From Nitrospira sp. (lineage in GTDB: Bacteria; Nitrospirota; Nitrospiria; Nitrospirales; UBA8639): 40,068 nt of DNA. A model generated the notes under the pieces. That model ran no database searches. It had not been told where the DNA came from and saw only the letters and a program-made list of their open reading frames with translations. The DNA lies in NCBI GenBank assembly GCA_011523385.1, contig WTGX01000014.1:1-40068 (forward strand), in the 5' to 3' direction. A program made the translations under genes and the position numbers. Shown piece by piece: positions 18,263-26,893 of the stretch; position 1 is the stretch's first letter, and every line of letters begins with the position of its first letter.

Positions 18263-18739
18263 ATGTCTCAAGAACCGACGACAAAACTGATCGGGAGCAA
18301 TCGCAAGGCGTTTCACGACTATGCGATTGAAGAAAAGGTCGAGGCCGGGCTGATCCTGAAAGGCACCGAAGTGAAGTCGCTCCGGGAGGGCCGGGTCAAC
18401 TTGCGCGAGGCCTATGCCACGGTGGCCGAGGGGAAAGCGATCCTGCATAATTGTCACATCGGCGAATACAGTCATGGGAATATCACGAACCATGACCCCT
18501 TACGGCCCCGCGGACTGTTGTTGCACAAAAAGGAAATCCAAAAACTGGCCGGGAAAGTTCAGCAGAAAGGTCTGACGCTGGTGCCCCTCCGCATGTATTT
18601 CAATCCACGCGGGATCGCCAAGGTCGAATTGGGAGTCGCGCGCGGGAAGAAGCACTACGACCGGCGGGAGGCCGTGAAACAACGCGAGGCCGGGCGTGAA
18701 ATGCAACGAGCCATGAAACGCGAAACCCGGAAACCCTGA
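18263..18739 (+). CDS. smpB: SsrA-binding protein SmpB
   Basis: 158 residues. SmpB carries tmRNA to stalled ribosomes (trans-translation). Core features: NRKAFHDYAIEEKVEAGLIL, KGTEVKSLREGRVNL, HIGEYSHGN, and the basic C-terminal tail GKKHYDRREAVKQREAGREM, which enters the decoding centre. The start at 18263 gives the normal N-terminus. No tmRNA gene is visible in this window. engB begins 28 bases downstream. Confidence 0.96.
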   Translation: MSQEPTTKLIGSNRKAFHDYAIEEKVEAGLILKGTEVKSLREGRVNLREAYATVAEGKAILHNCHIGEYSHGNITNHDPLRPRGLLLHKKEIQKLAGKVQQKGLTLVPLRMYFNPRGIAKVELGVARGKKHYDRREAVKQREAGREMQRAMKRETRKP

Positions 18740-18767
18740 GGCTTGCGCGGCCGTCTGTGATCTGAGA

Positions 18768-19385
18768 ATGAAGATTCTATCAGCGGATTTTGTGAAGAGT
18801 TGCCTGAAGCCGGCCCACTATCCTCGCGAGCACCTGCCCGAGGTGGCCTTCGTGGGGCGTTCCAATGTGGGCAAATCGTCGGCGATCAATTCATTATTGA
18901 ATCGCAAGGGTATCGCCAAGGTCAGCACGACTCCGGGAAAGACGCAAACGCTCAATTTTTTCCGGATACTCACGAGTGACAAGACGTTGTCCCCGATCTA
19001 CTTCGTGGATTTGCCGGGGTACGGCTATGCCAAAGCCGCCCGGTCGGTGCGTGAACAATGGGGCCCGATGATTGAGCGTTATCTGAAAGACCGGGCTCAA
19101 TTGTGCGCGGTCGTGCAATTGGTCGACGTGCGAGGGGTTGAAGCTCATGACGTGACCACACTGGAATGGCTGACCCATCTCGGGTATCGACCAATCGTGG
19201 TGGTGACAAAGATCGACAAACTGTCTCGCGGCCGGCGCCGACAGGCCCTCTTGCAAGTGTGCCAAACCCTGGGCGTGGAACATGATGAAGCGGTGGTGGG
19301 GTATTCCTCAAAAACGAACGAAGGCCGCCAGGAACTCTGGAGCGCATTGAAAGCGCGTTATGAATCGTGGAGCCCCTCCGGCTAA
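18768..19385 (+). CDS. engB: Ribosome-biogenesis GTPase EngB (YsxC/YihA)
   Basis: 205 residues. A Ras-like GTPase needed for 50S assembly. G motifs: G1 GRSNVGKSSAIN, G2 around STTPGKTQ, G3 DLPGYGYA, G4 TKIDKLSR, G5 near YSSKTN. The N-terminus SCLKPAHYPREHLPEVAFVG is typical. It follows smpB by 28 bases, so a joint transcript is likely. Confidence 0.95.
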   Translation: MKILSADFVKSCLKPAHYPREHLPEVAFVGRSNVGKSSAINSLLNRKGIAKVSTTPGKTQTLNFFRILTSDKTLSPIYFVDLPGYGYAKAARSVREQWGPMIERYLKDRAQLCAVVQLVDVRGVEAHDVTTLEWLTHLGYRPIVVVTKIDKLSRGRRRQALLQVCQTLGVEHDEAVVGYSSKTNEGRQELWSALKARYESWSPSG

Positions 19386-19395
19386 AACCCGCGTC

Positions 19396-20235
19396 ATGGG
19401 GAGACGTTCAGGTTGCCGGGTCTTGCAGTTTGGCATCGCCGGTTCGCTCGTGTTCCTGATGGCCGCCTGTCAGGCGCTGGCTCAAAACAATGATGAACGA
19501 GACGCTGGCGCTCAACGCGCGCCGGCGGCGGGCCACCAAAACGCCAGCCCGTTTGATCGCTTGGCAGGGGAATACCGGGGCACGTCAGACGGCGATGCAT
19601 TCGTCGTCTGGGTCGATGCGTTACCCGCAGTCGAGGAGGGTCAACAGGCGGCCCTGCTTCTTTTCAAAGAGCAGGACAGGCTGCGGCTGGAAGCCTACAT
19701 CAAAGGGATCATTGCCAACCCCGCCGACGCTTACCGAAAGGTCTGCGAACGGGCCGGGTCCGGCGAACTAAAAGGCCGCCTCAATGACTTGTACAGGATT
19801 TGGGATACACAGGGTGGGCTGGTTCTCTTGCACGACTTTCACGGCGATCGCTTGCCGCCCGATTGGGAGGAAATAGAAAGTCAGAAATACTCTCCTCATC
19901 TGCGCACCGAGGAATATATTGTCTGGCAAGACCGGGAATACGCGGTCAGGAGAATCCGTCGTTCCGCTAGGACAGGAGCCCTCGAAAGCGTGCAGTTGAC
20001 GCAAACCGGCTTTATTCAGAATTTCTTCGATAATCCGGTGATCGGCGTGACACGGGTTGACACCGCAACGCCGTCGTTCAAGTTGCTGGGATCGTATCTG
20101 GACGCCAAATTTGCCGCTTGGCAGGAACTCGATGCCTTGTATCAATCAAGCCAGGGTGGAACGAACGTGCCTCCCGGTCTTCAGGAAGTCTGCACGCAGA
20201 TTATGTCAAATGACGCAATGTCGCCCCATCAGTGA
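19396..20235 (+). CDS. Secreted hypothetical protein (CpeT-like size)
   Basis: From ATG 19396 the product is 279 residues with a classical signal: basic start GRRSGCR, hydrophobic core FGIAGSLVFLMAAC, then QALAQ, allowing cleavage after ALA or, less likely, lipidation at the Cys. The frame also opens at 19360 inside engB, but that start would put 12 extra residues before the signal. The mature part shows FDRLAGEYRGTSDGDAFVVW and short strand repeats; the phrase around a chromophore-lyase CpeT family is only a vague resemblance and I do not assert it. Function unknown; periplasmic or outer-membrane location is inferred. Confidence 0.65.
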   Translation: MGRRSGCRVLQFGIAGSLVFLMAACQALAQNNDERDAGAQRAPAAGHQNASPFDRLAGEYRGTSDGDAFVVWVDALPAVEEGQQAALLLFKEQDRLRLEAYIKGIIANPADAYRKVCERAGSGELKGRLNDLYRIWDTQGGLVLLHDFHGDRLPPDWEEIESQKYSPHLRTEEYIVWQDREYAVRRIRRSARTGALESVQLTQTGFIQNFFDNPVIGVTRVDTATPSFKLLGSYLDAKFAAWQELDALYQSSQGGTNVPPGLQEVCTQIMSNDAMSPHQ

Positions 20236-20317
20236 CATGCGCGCAAATATGCGACAAATATACACATAAAATAAACATTAACGAGCTATAAATGCGATAA
20301 ATCTGCATCAAAATGTA

Positions 20318-21334
20318 TCAAAACCGGATTTCGATGTAGGCCCGGTCTTTCAGCGATGACATCCACTTGTCATGGGATTCCTGGATTTTCTCTTGATACA
20401 ACCGGTTCGCAATCGCTTCTTTCACTTTCTCAAACGGTTGCGTGATTCCCGGCCGGTTCTCTTCAAGCCGGAGAATATGGATCCCGATTTCCGTTTCAAT
20501 CAAAGGGCTGACTTCCCCCGGGCTGAGCTTGTCCAAGGCTTCACGTAACGGGGCCAGAAGTTCGTCTTTCGTGACGAAACCCAGATCGCCCCCCATCACG
20601 CTCTCTGATCCATCGGAAAACAATTCAGCCAATTTCTCAAAACTCGTGCCTTCCTTGAGCTGACTCATGAGGACTTCCGCCCGCGTTTTCAGTGTTTCCC
20701 GGTCTTCATCCAGCTTCGGGAGCAGGAGAATCTGCCGGATGTGGTGTGTGCCCGGAGAGGTAAAGCGCTGTTGTTGCTCTTTAAAGTAGGCGCGAATCTC
20801 TTCAGGTACGACGACGATCCCTCGACGGACTTCGATATCCCTGATTCGGCGGGCCATCAATTCTTCGCGAAGGATGTCCTTTGATTGAGTGGCCGCCGGC
20901 GGGAACCCGGCGGGGTTTCTGCGCATCTGTTCCCAGGCTTGGTCCACCTCTTCATCGCTGACGGAAATGGTCTTGGCCTTGGCCTCCTGGACCAGGAGCT
21001 TTCGTTCGATCAACAGAGTCAAGACTTCAAGGCGTTTCTGAGAGAGATGCTCCTTGAGTTCATCGCCGTCATAACGAGCTTTCAAGCGAAAGAATTCATC
21101 ACCCATTTCCATTTGAAGCTCTGAAACCGTAATGATCTCCGTGTTGACGATGGCGGCGATCCCATCAGTTACCGCTTTTCCTTCACCGTTCGGCGTCGGG
21201 GATTGAGCAGACGCAACGGAAACAAGGCACGTGATCACGCATAAAGCCATGAACAGTAGAGCCGCTGTCCCTGACATGCGTCGGCATGGCGAGTGACGGG
21301 ATGACGAATCGGGTTGGTGATGGTCGTGCATCAT
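20318..21334 (-). CDS. SurA/PrsA-like periplasmic peptidyl-prolyl isomerase
   Basis: 338 residues. An N-terminal signal (hydrophobic core LLFMALCVITCLVSVASAQ) exports it. A SurA-type N-terminal chaperone region (IAAIVNTEIITVSELQME, then RLEVLTLLIERKLLVQEA) is followed by a parvulin domain (about residues 200-295) with HHIRQILLL, EKLAELFSDGSESVMGGDLG and GEVSPLIETEIGIHILRL. Such proteins fold outer-membrane proteins. Its ATG overlaps the mfd stop (ATGA), so it is translationally coupled to mfd. A later ATG at 21277 would give a shorter signal. Confidence 0.9.
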   Translation of the reverse strand: MMHDHHQPDSSSRHSPCRRMSGTAALLFMALCVITCLVSVASAQSPTPNGEGKAVTDGIAAIVNTEIITVSELQMEMGDEFFRLKARYDGDELKEHLSQKRLEVLTLLIERKLLVQEAKAKTISVSDEEVDQAWEQMRRNPAGFPPAATQSKDILREELMARRIRDIEVRRGIVVVPEEIRAYFKEQQQRFTSPGTHHIRQILLLPKLDEDRETLKTRAEVLMSQLKEGTSFEKLAELFSDGSESVMGGDLGFVTKDELLAPLREALDKLSPGEVSPLIETEIGIHILRLEENRPGITQPFEKVKEAIANRLYQEKIQESHDKWMSSLKDRAYIEIRF

Positions 21335-24300
21335 GAGCGTGAAGGCATCAAAGTGTCCGAAGAAGCATCCAACAGGCCATTCAACATCGTCGTCAGGACC
21401 GAGACCGCTGCTGGCCAGTCATCGAGGTCCATGGGTACGGCAAAGGAGACGGGGGAGAGGAATTGGAGCCGGTTTTCCGAATACTGCATGAGCCAATCGA
21501 GGCTCTTTTGCGCAATCGTGGCGTTGGGAGCAAAGGTCACGGTCACGGTGCCATTCGCGGCGTCCAGCGACTCCACGTTCAGCTTTTTGGCGAGCAGGCG
21601 AATTTGCATGACCTGAAACAACTGTTCTACCGGTTCGGGCGGCGTTCCGTACCGGTCCTGCGTCTCCCCATGCAGTAGCGCGAGGTCGCCGACCGTCTGG
21701 CTGGCGGAGAGGCGTTTATACAAAGACAAGCGTTGGTGGCCGTCCTCGACGTAGTCGTCCGGGATAAAGGCCGATACGGGCACGTGCAACGTGGGTTCGA
21801 TCTCTTCTTCAACGGGGTCGCCTTGCCGCTGTTGCACGGCTCGCTCCACCATCTGCATATACAGATCAAAGCCCACCGCGGCAATGTTGCCGGACTGTTG
21901 TTTGCCGAGCAGGTTGCCGGCGCCGCGAATTTCCAGGTCCGCGGCGGCAATGCGAAACCCCGACCCCAAGTCCGCAAATTCCTGAATGGCCAGCAGCCGT
22001 CGTTGGGCATCGGTGCCCAGGATTTCTTCATTGGGGAAAAAGAAATAGGCATAGGCCTGGTCGCCGGCGCGCCCCACACGCCCCCGCAGTTGATAGAGTT
22101 GCGCCAGACCGAAGGTATCCGCCCGGTCCACCAGGATGGTATTGGCGCGCGGCACGTCCAGCCCCGATTGAATGATCGAGGTCGCGACCAGGATATCCGC
22201 TTCACCGTGAAAGAACTTGAGCATGACGCCTTCGAGCACGTGTTCGTTCATCTGCCCATGTGCCATAACCAGCCGGCCTTCGGGTACGAGTTCCCGAAGC
22301 CAACCGGCCGTCCGCTCAATGGTTTCGACCCGGTTGTGTACATAGAACACTTGTCCCTGTCTCGCCAGTTCCCGGCGGATCGCCTCGCGGATCAGGTTGG
22401 GATTGAAACGGACGACCTGGGTGCGAATGGCCAGGCGGCCGGGCGGAGGCGTGTCGATAACCGACAGGTCCCGGACTCCGGAAAAGGCCATTTGCAGCGT
22501 GCGCGGGATGGGAGTCGCCGTGAGCGTCAACACGTCCACTTGCGTGCGCAGTTGTTTCAGGCGTTCCTTATGGCGAACGCCGAACCACTGCTCTTCGTCG
22601 ATAATGACCAGTCCCAGGTTCTTGAAGCGCACGTTCTTGTGCAGGAGCCGGTGGGTGCCGATGACGATGTCCACGATGCCCGAGGCGAGATCGGATAACA
22701 CCGCCTTGGCCTCTTTGGGGGTTTGAAACCGTGAGAGCGTCGCCACGTGAATGGGAAACGGCGCGAAGCGGCGCGTAAACGTTTCCGCATGTTGTTGCGC
22801 CAAGAGGGTGGTGGGCACCAGCACCGCCACCTGCCGGTTATCCTGGACGGCCTGGAACGCCGCGCGCATCGCCACTTCGGTTTTGCCGTACCCGACGTCT
22901 CCACACACGAGCCGGTCCATGGGTTTGGGCAGCAGGAGGTCCCGTTGAATGTCGTCGATGGCCTTGAGTTGGTCGGGGGTTTCTTCATAATCGAACGCCG
23001 CATCGAATTCATGGGACAAGGTGCCGTCCTCCTGGTACGGTTGGCGGGTGACGACTTCCCGGTTGGCATACAAATCGACGAGTTCGTCGGTCATGTCCTC
23101 AATGGCTTTCTTGACGCGCGCCTTGGTCTTGGCCCACGCGGTGCCTCCCAATTTGTCGAGAGTCGGAGCCACGTGGTCGCTGCCCCGAAATTTCTGGACC
23201 TGGTTCAACCGGTCCAGCGGCACATAGAGCGTGTCCCGTCCTGCAAATTCCAGGATGAGATAGTCGCTTTCAAAGTCTTGAACGGACAAACGCCGAAGCC
23301 CCTTGTACCGGCTGATCCCATGCTGGATGTGGACCACGTAGTCGCCGGCATTCAAATCCTCCAACGAGGAGAGAAAGGTTGCGGTCTTGCTTTTGGGTTG
23401 GGGGCGATGCCGCGAGATTTTGGCGAAAATATCGTCTTCGGTAATCACTGCGAACGGCAATGACGGTGCCACAAACCCCGACGAAAGAAATCCTTGGAGG
23501 ATATAGAACGGCAAGCGTGCCGAAGGATCGAAAGCGTGCGAGAAGGGGTTCTGTTCCGTCGCGGGCGCATGGTGTTCGGCAAACAGCCCCGACAAGCGCC
23601 CGACTTGTCCGGAGGATCGAACCACGACGATCACGGGCCCGTCACGGCGAAGCCGTTCCAGGATCGACAGGGTCTCGGTAAAGGACGTTCCACGGAGCCC
23701 CAAGCCCACGCTCTTGGCCGACTGGCATGGAAGGGTGATGACCGGATTCCAGGCGCCGTCGGCGGGCGCGACCACGTCAAACGCCAGAAGCGGACCCTCG
23801 GAAAGGAACGGCAGGAACTCATCCCAGACACCCGCCTGATGGGAGGGGTCAGGATACGGCAATGCGGGGTTCGCCATGTCGTGTTCTTCCCATGCCGCGT
23901 GCAAGCGTTCTGCCCACTCTCGTGCGTGCTGCGCCAAGGCGATGGGACGATCCATGACCACGAAAGGCGAAGCCGGGAAGTAATCCAACAGGGTGGCCAT
24001 GGACGGGTGGACGTCCGGCAATCGCCACTCGGCATCCGGCGGCATCTCGACCAGCGAGTGGTCGGATTCGTCATCCGGGAGCAGGTATTCCCGGGCGGGA
24101 AGGAGCACCGCGGAGAGAACCGATTCGGTGGATTCCTGTGTGCCCGGATCAAACTGCCGGGTGGACTCCACGGTATCGCCCAAAAACTCGATCCGGTAGG
24201 GTTCGGTGGCCCCGGTGGAAAAGATATCCACGATACCGCCTCGCACGCTGAATTCTCCGGGGATGTCCACTACGGAAACCCGCCGGTAGCCGGTACGCAG

Positions 24301-24825
24301 CAAATGGCGAAGCAACGATTCCCGCTCGATGACGCTGCCCACTTTGAGCGTCAAACAGGCTTGCGCGAACACGGACTGGGGGATTAGGTACTGCAAGGCG
24401 GCGGGCGGTGTCGTGATGACCACCGTGGGGCGATGGCTTTGAAGCTGAAACAAGGTCCGCATCCGTTGCGTGATGAGATCGATGGACGGGGCCCCGGCTT
24501 CATACGGGGCTTGGCCCCGGTCCGGGAAAAACGCCAGAGATTCGGCGGGCAGGTTGAAAAAGTCAAAGAAAAACGCCATGTCCCGGCATAACGATTCCGC
24601 CTCTTCCTGTGTCGGAGACAGGATGAGCCAGTTGTGGGGAATGACGCCTTGGAAGGGTCGCTCGGAGGCTGACGCCTCGTCTCCCGTCGTCCTCAACAGG
24701 CTCAGGATGAACGCGAGGCCGGGGCCATGTGGCCCAAGCACCAAAGGTTGAGCCCCCGGTATCGTCAAGGCCTCAAACAGGGGAGTCAGGATTTGGTCAC
24801 AGGATGCCTGGAACGCCTTGTTCAT
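21331..24825 (-). CDS. mfd: Transcription-repair coupling factor Mfd
   Basis: 1164 residues, normal for Mfd, which removes stalled RNA polymerase and recruits UvrA. N-terminal UvrB-like region (LDYFPASPFVVMDRP), an RNA-polymerase-interacting domain (LNAGDYVVHIQHGISRYKGL then YLILEFAGRDTLYVPLDRL), and RecG-like helicase motor: Walker A GDVGYGKTEVAMRAAF near residue 645, DEEQ box IIDEEQWFGVRHKE near 742, TATPIPRTLQMA, and QLRGRVGRAGDQAYAYFF. TRCF C-terminal domain follows. A TTGCCA-18-TAGAAT promoter ends six bases before the ATG, hinting at a leaderless message. Confidence 0.96.
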   Translation of the reverse strand: MNKAFQASCDQILTPLFEALTIPGAQPLVLGPHGPGLAFILSLLRTTGDEASASERPFQGVIPHNWLILSPTQEEAESLCRDMAFFFDFFNLPAESLAFFPDRGQAPYEAGAPSIDLITQRMRTLFQLQSHRPTVVITTPPAALQYLIPQSVFAQACLTLKVGSVIERESLLRHLLRTGYRRVSVVDIPGEFSVRGGIVDIFSTGATEPYRIEFLGDTVESTRQFDPGTQESTESVLSAVLLPAREYLLPDDESDHSLVEMPPDAEWRLPDVHPSMATLLDYFPASPFVVMDRPIALAQHAREWAERLHAAWEEHDMANPALPYPDPSHQAGVWDEFLPFLSEGPLLAFDVVAPADGAWNPVITLPCQSAKSVGLGLRGTSFTETLSILERLRRDGPVIVVVRSSGQVGRLSGLFAEHHAPATEQNPFSHAFDPSARLPFYILQGFLSSGFVAPSLPFAVITEDDIFAKISRHRPQPKSKTATFLSSLEDLNAGDYVVHIQHGISRYKGLRRLSVQDFESDYLILEFAGRDTLYVPLDRLNQVQKFRGSDHVAPTLDKLGGTAWAKTKARVKKAIEDMTDELVDLYANREVVTRQPYQEDGTLSHEFDAAFDYEETPDQLKAIDDIQRDLLLPKPMDRLVCGDVGYGKTEVAMRAAFQAVQDNRQVAVLVPTTLLAQQHAETFTRRFAPFPIHVATLSRFQTPKEAKAVLSDLASGIVDIVIGTHRLLHKNVRFKNLGLVIIDEEQWFGVRHKERLKQLRTQVDVLTLTATPIPRTLQMAFSGVRDLSVIDTPPPGRLAIRTQVVRFNPNLIREAIRRELARQGQVFYVHNRVETIERTAGWLRELVPEGRLVMAHGQMNEHVLEGVMLKFFHGEADILVATSIIQSGLDVPRANTILVDRADTFGLAQLYQLRGRVGRAGDQAYAYFFFPNEEILGTDAQRRLLAIQEFADLGSGFRIAAADLEIRGAGNLLGKQQSGNIAAVGFDLYMQMVERAVQQRQGDPVEEEIEPTLHVPVSAFIPDDYVEDGHQRLSLYKRLSASQTVGDLALLHGETQDRYGTPPEPVEQLFQVMQIRLLAKKLNVESLDAANGTVTVTFAPNATIAQKSLDWLMQYSENRLQFLSPVSFAVPMDLDDWPAAVSVLTTMLNGLLDASSDTLMPSRS

Positions 24826-25055
24826 GCTGAAATTCTATGATACCTCGTCTCCTCCTGGCAAAATCCCAGCAGAATCCTTGCTCAGTGCCGCCACCCTGCT
24901 CGAGACCCGGATGGTTTTGTTTGCCCGGTCCGGCGACAGCGCAGTCCTGGCGTTGGATGCCTTCCTTCTCATAACTGGTTTACCCTTCAACCGGCTCCAG
25001 ACGTGTATTCGGGAAGTCACGAGCCGATACTGCATCTGCGGCTTCGCCACTCCGG
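24826..25055. other. Gap between mfd and the MBL gene
   Basis: 230 bases. Besides the putative mfd promoter at its left end I see no supported gene; the overlapping frames on both strands have no family features. Confidence 0.4.
24832..24861 (-). promoter_or_regulatory. Possible promoter of mfd
   Basis: Minus strand: TTGCCA (24861-24856), 18-base spacer, TAGAAT (24837-24832). The -10 ends six bases before the mfd ATG. Confidence 0.45.
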
Positions 25056-25946
25056 CTATGGGTTTGGTCTCCAAGGGAACGGGCCCATCGAGTCATCCAA
25101 CAGAATGCGCCATACGTTCATGGGCAACCATTCTTCATACATCCACCAGTCTTTATATTGAGGCAGCTTCACGGCCTTCGGGATCATCATCCAGTTCGTG
25201 CCTTTTTTGAATTCCGCATAAATCGCGCCGCGTATGTCCTGAAGGAATTGGATATACTCTCTCACTTCCTGTTTGGTGCCCCCCAACAACGGCTGCGCTT
25301 TCCCGTTGTGGGCATAGATCGCTTTGTCGAAATCCATTTGTTCGATTTCTTTCAGGGATCGCTCCCACTCCTTGATGTTGAAATCCGGCACAATATTGAA
25401 CAGGACTGCCTGCGGGTCGACCAGGTCGGCAATATAGGCGATTTTTTCTTTGGGCAGGAGAAACACGGTCATGCCCAGACCATGATTCATGCCCAGGTAA
25501 TGCAATTCCAGGACGGTACCGCCCAAGGTGAGATCTTTTCGATTACCCGACCAACTTTTATCCGGAACCATCATGTCCGGACCGGGGTTCGCCTGCATCC
25601 ATCGATAGGCTTCCTCATGGGCCATCACAATCGCTCCGGCATCATGAAACACTTGACCGCCGCTCGCATGATCCCAGTGATTGTGACTGTGCAGGAGATA
25701 CCGGATGGGCTGATCCGTGACGGCCTTGATGGCTGCGACCATGTCTTTCGCATGGTTCGTATTCACCGATTCAATGGCGATCACTCCCTCGTTCGTCACC
25801 ACAAACATCGAAAAATAGGCATTCGCCGGGTTCCCGAAGCTGTACGCCCCCTCACCGATCCTGGCGGTATGCGGGGGCAGGGGTTCAGCGAGAGCGGCAC
25901 CCGAGAACAGAATGGTCACCAGAACCATACCCATAATACGTTTCAT
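25056..25946 (-). CDS. Periplasmic metallo-beta-lactamase-fold hydrolase
   Basis: 296 residues from ATG 25946, chosen for the strong GAAGGAGGCAGG Shine-Dalgarno and because it starts a clean signal peptide (MKRIMGMVLVTILFSGAALA, cleavage after ALA). The metal site is HSHNHWDH, i.e. His88, His90, Asp92 and His93, with later ligands likely in MNHGLGMT, IADLVD and YAHNGK. It resembles the periplasmic MBL-fold proteins related to quinoprotein relay systems, not true beta-lactamases. Substrate unknown. The gene stands alone on the minus strand. Confidence 0.88.
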   Translation of the reverse strand: MKRIMGMVLVTILFSGAALAEPLPPHTARIGEGAYSFGNPANAYFSMFVVTNEGVIAIESVNTNHAKDMVAAIKAVTDQPIRYLLHSHNHWDHASGGQVFHDAGAIVMAHEEAYRWMQANPGPDMMVPDKSWSGNRKDLTLGGTVLELHYLGMNHGLGMTVFLLPKEKIAYIADLVDPQAVLFNIVPDFNIKEWERSLKEIEQMDFDKAIYAHNGKAQPLLGGTKQEVREYIQFLQDIRGAIYAEFKKGTNWMMIPKAVKLPQYKDWWMYEEWLPMNVWRILLDDSMGPFPWRPNP

Positions 25947-26181
25947 GTTCCTGCCTCCTTCCGTGAAAGTGTGCGACTTGAAGCATGTTCCCCTGCTGTG
26001 CAGAGTAACCGGCTTCGCCATTTCCTGGTTTATGGTATAAGAAAATTGCCGTGGAAGCGAGCTTTACTCCAAGCGGTGAAATCCGCGGACCGTTGTTTGA
26101 GGCGTTGTTGTATGGGGCATTCGAGGAGGCCATGAGATGACTGATGAATAGCGCGGGATGTGACCGCCGCCGCTTGGATGC

Positions 26182-26217
26182 TTGACCCGGCATCACAAAA
26201 AGATTAACTTGAGTTAA
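26182..26217 (+). promoter_or_regulatory. Promoter/operator of the Phd/PIN pair
   Basis: TTGACC (26182-26187), 17-base spacer, TAACTT (26205-26210). The inverted repeat TTAACT-TG-AGTTAA at 26204-26217 covers the -10, as expected for antitoxin autorepression. A perfect AGGAGG Shine-Dalgarno follows before the ATG. Confidence 0.6.
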
Positions 26218-26235
26218 ACCTCAGGAGGTGCCCCG

Positions 26236-26481
26236 ATGCCAGAGATGATCAGTGCGAAACAACTCCGAGAGCGGTTGTATGATGTCGTCGAGAAAGTGCG
26301 GCATGGGAAACGGTTTACCGTCCTGTATAGAAGTCGTCCGGCTTTTGACATAGTCCCGGTTGACAGTCCTCCACTCGACAGCATCTCGCTGGAATCGGAT
26401 ACGCTGTACCGGGCCCCGGCTGTTGGTGCATCCGAATCAGGAGACGCTGCTGTGCGGCATGACGAGGTGCTGTACCGGTGA
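26236..26481 (+). CDS. Phd/YefM-like antitoxin
   Basis: 81 residues after an AGGAGGT Shine-Dalgarno. The N-terminus MISAKQLRERLYDVVEKVRHGKRF with FTVLYRSRPAFDIVPVD is the Phd/YefM DNA-binding fold; the C-terminal part is the disordered toxin-binding arm. It neutralises and represses with the PIN toxin, whose GTG overlaps its stop by four bases (GTGA). Confidence 0.82.
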   Translation: MPEMISAKQLRERLYDVVEKVRHGKRFTVLYRSRPAFDIVPVDSPPLDSISLESDTLYRAPAVGASESGDAAVRHDEVLYR

Positions 26482-26885
26482 GACACATGTTTGTCGATAC
26501 GGCCGCATGGGTTGCAGTTGCGGATAGCCGCGACATGGCGGGGTCGGCCGTGCGGGAAGCCCGGGATGAATGGTTGGCGGCCGGCGGCATGCTGACGACA
26601 ACGGACTATGTGATCGACGAGACACTGACCACGATCCGGTTTCGCCTTGGGCTCGATGCCGCCGAAGCGTGGTGGCTGCAAATCGACGGCTCGGCTCGAC
26701 TACGGATCGAGTCCATTGACGAACCGCGAAGAGACCGGGCGCGAGCGCTCTTCTTCCGCTATCGGAACAAAGACTTCTCCTTTACCGATTGTTGCAGCTT
26801 CGTCGTGATGCGAGAGTTACGGATTCGTCGCGCATTGACGCTGGACTCCCACTTCCGCCAAATGCGCTTTGAAGTCGTCCCATAA
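26478..26885 (+). CDS. PIN-domain toxin (VapC-like)
   Basis: 135 residues; GTG start at 26478 overlaps the antitoxin stop (an ATG at 26487 is the alternative). Catalytic acids: Asp7 (FVDTAAWVAVAD), Glu48 (YVIDETLT), Asp104 (SFTDCCSF) and Asp123 (LTLDSHF). It looks intact. As a PIN nuclease it should cleave RNA when free of its antitoxin. Confidence 0.88.
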   Translation: MRHMFVDTAAWVAVADSRDMAGSAVREARDEWLAAGGMLTTTDYVIDETLTTIRFRLGLDAAEAWWLQIDGSARLRIESIDEPRRDRARALFFRYRNKDFSFTDCCSFVVMRELRIRRALTLDSHFRQMRFEVVP

Positions 26886-26893
26886 GTATCGGT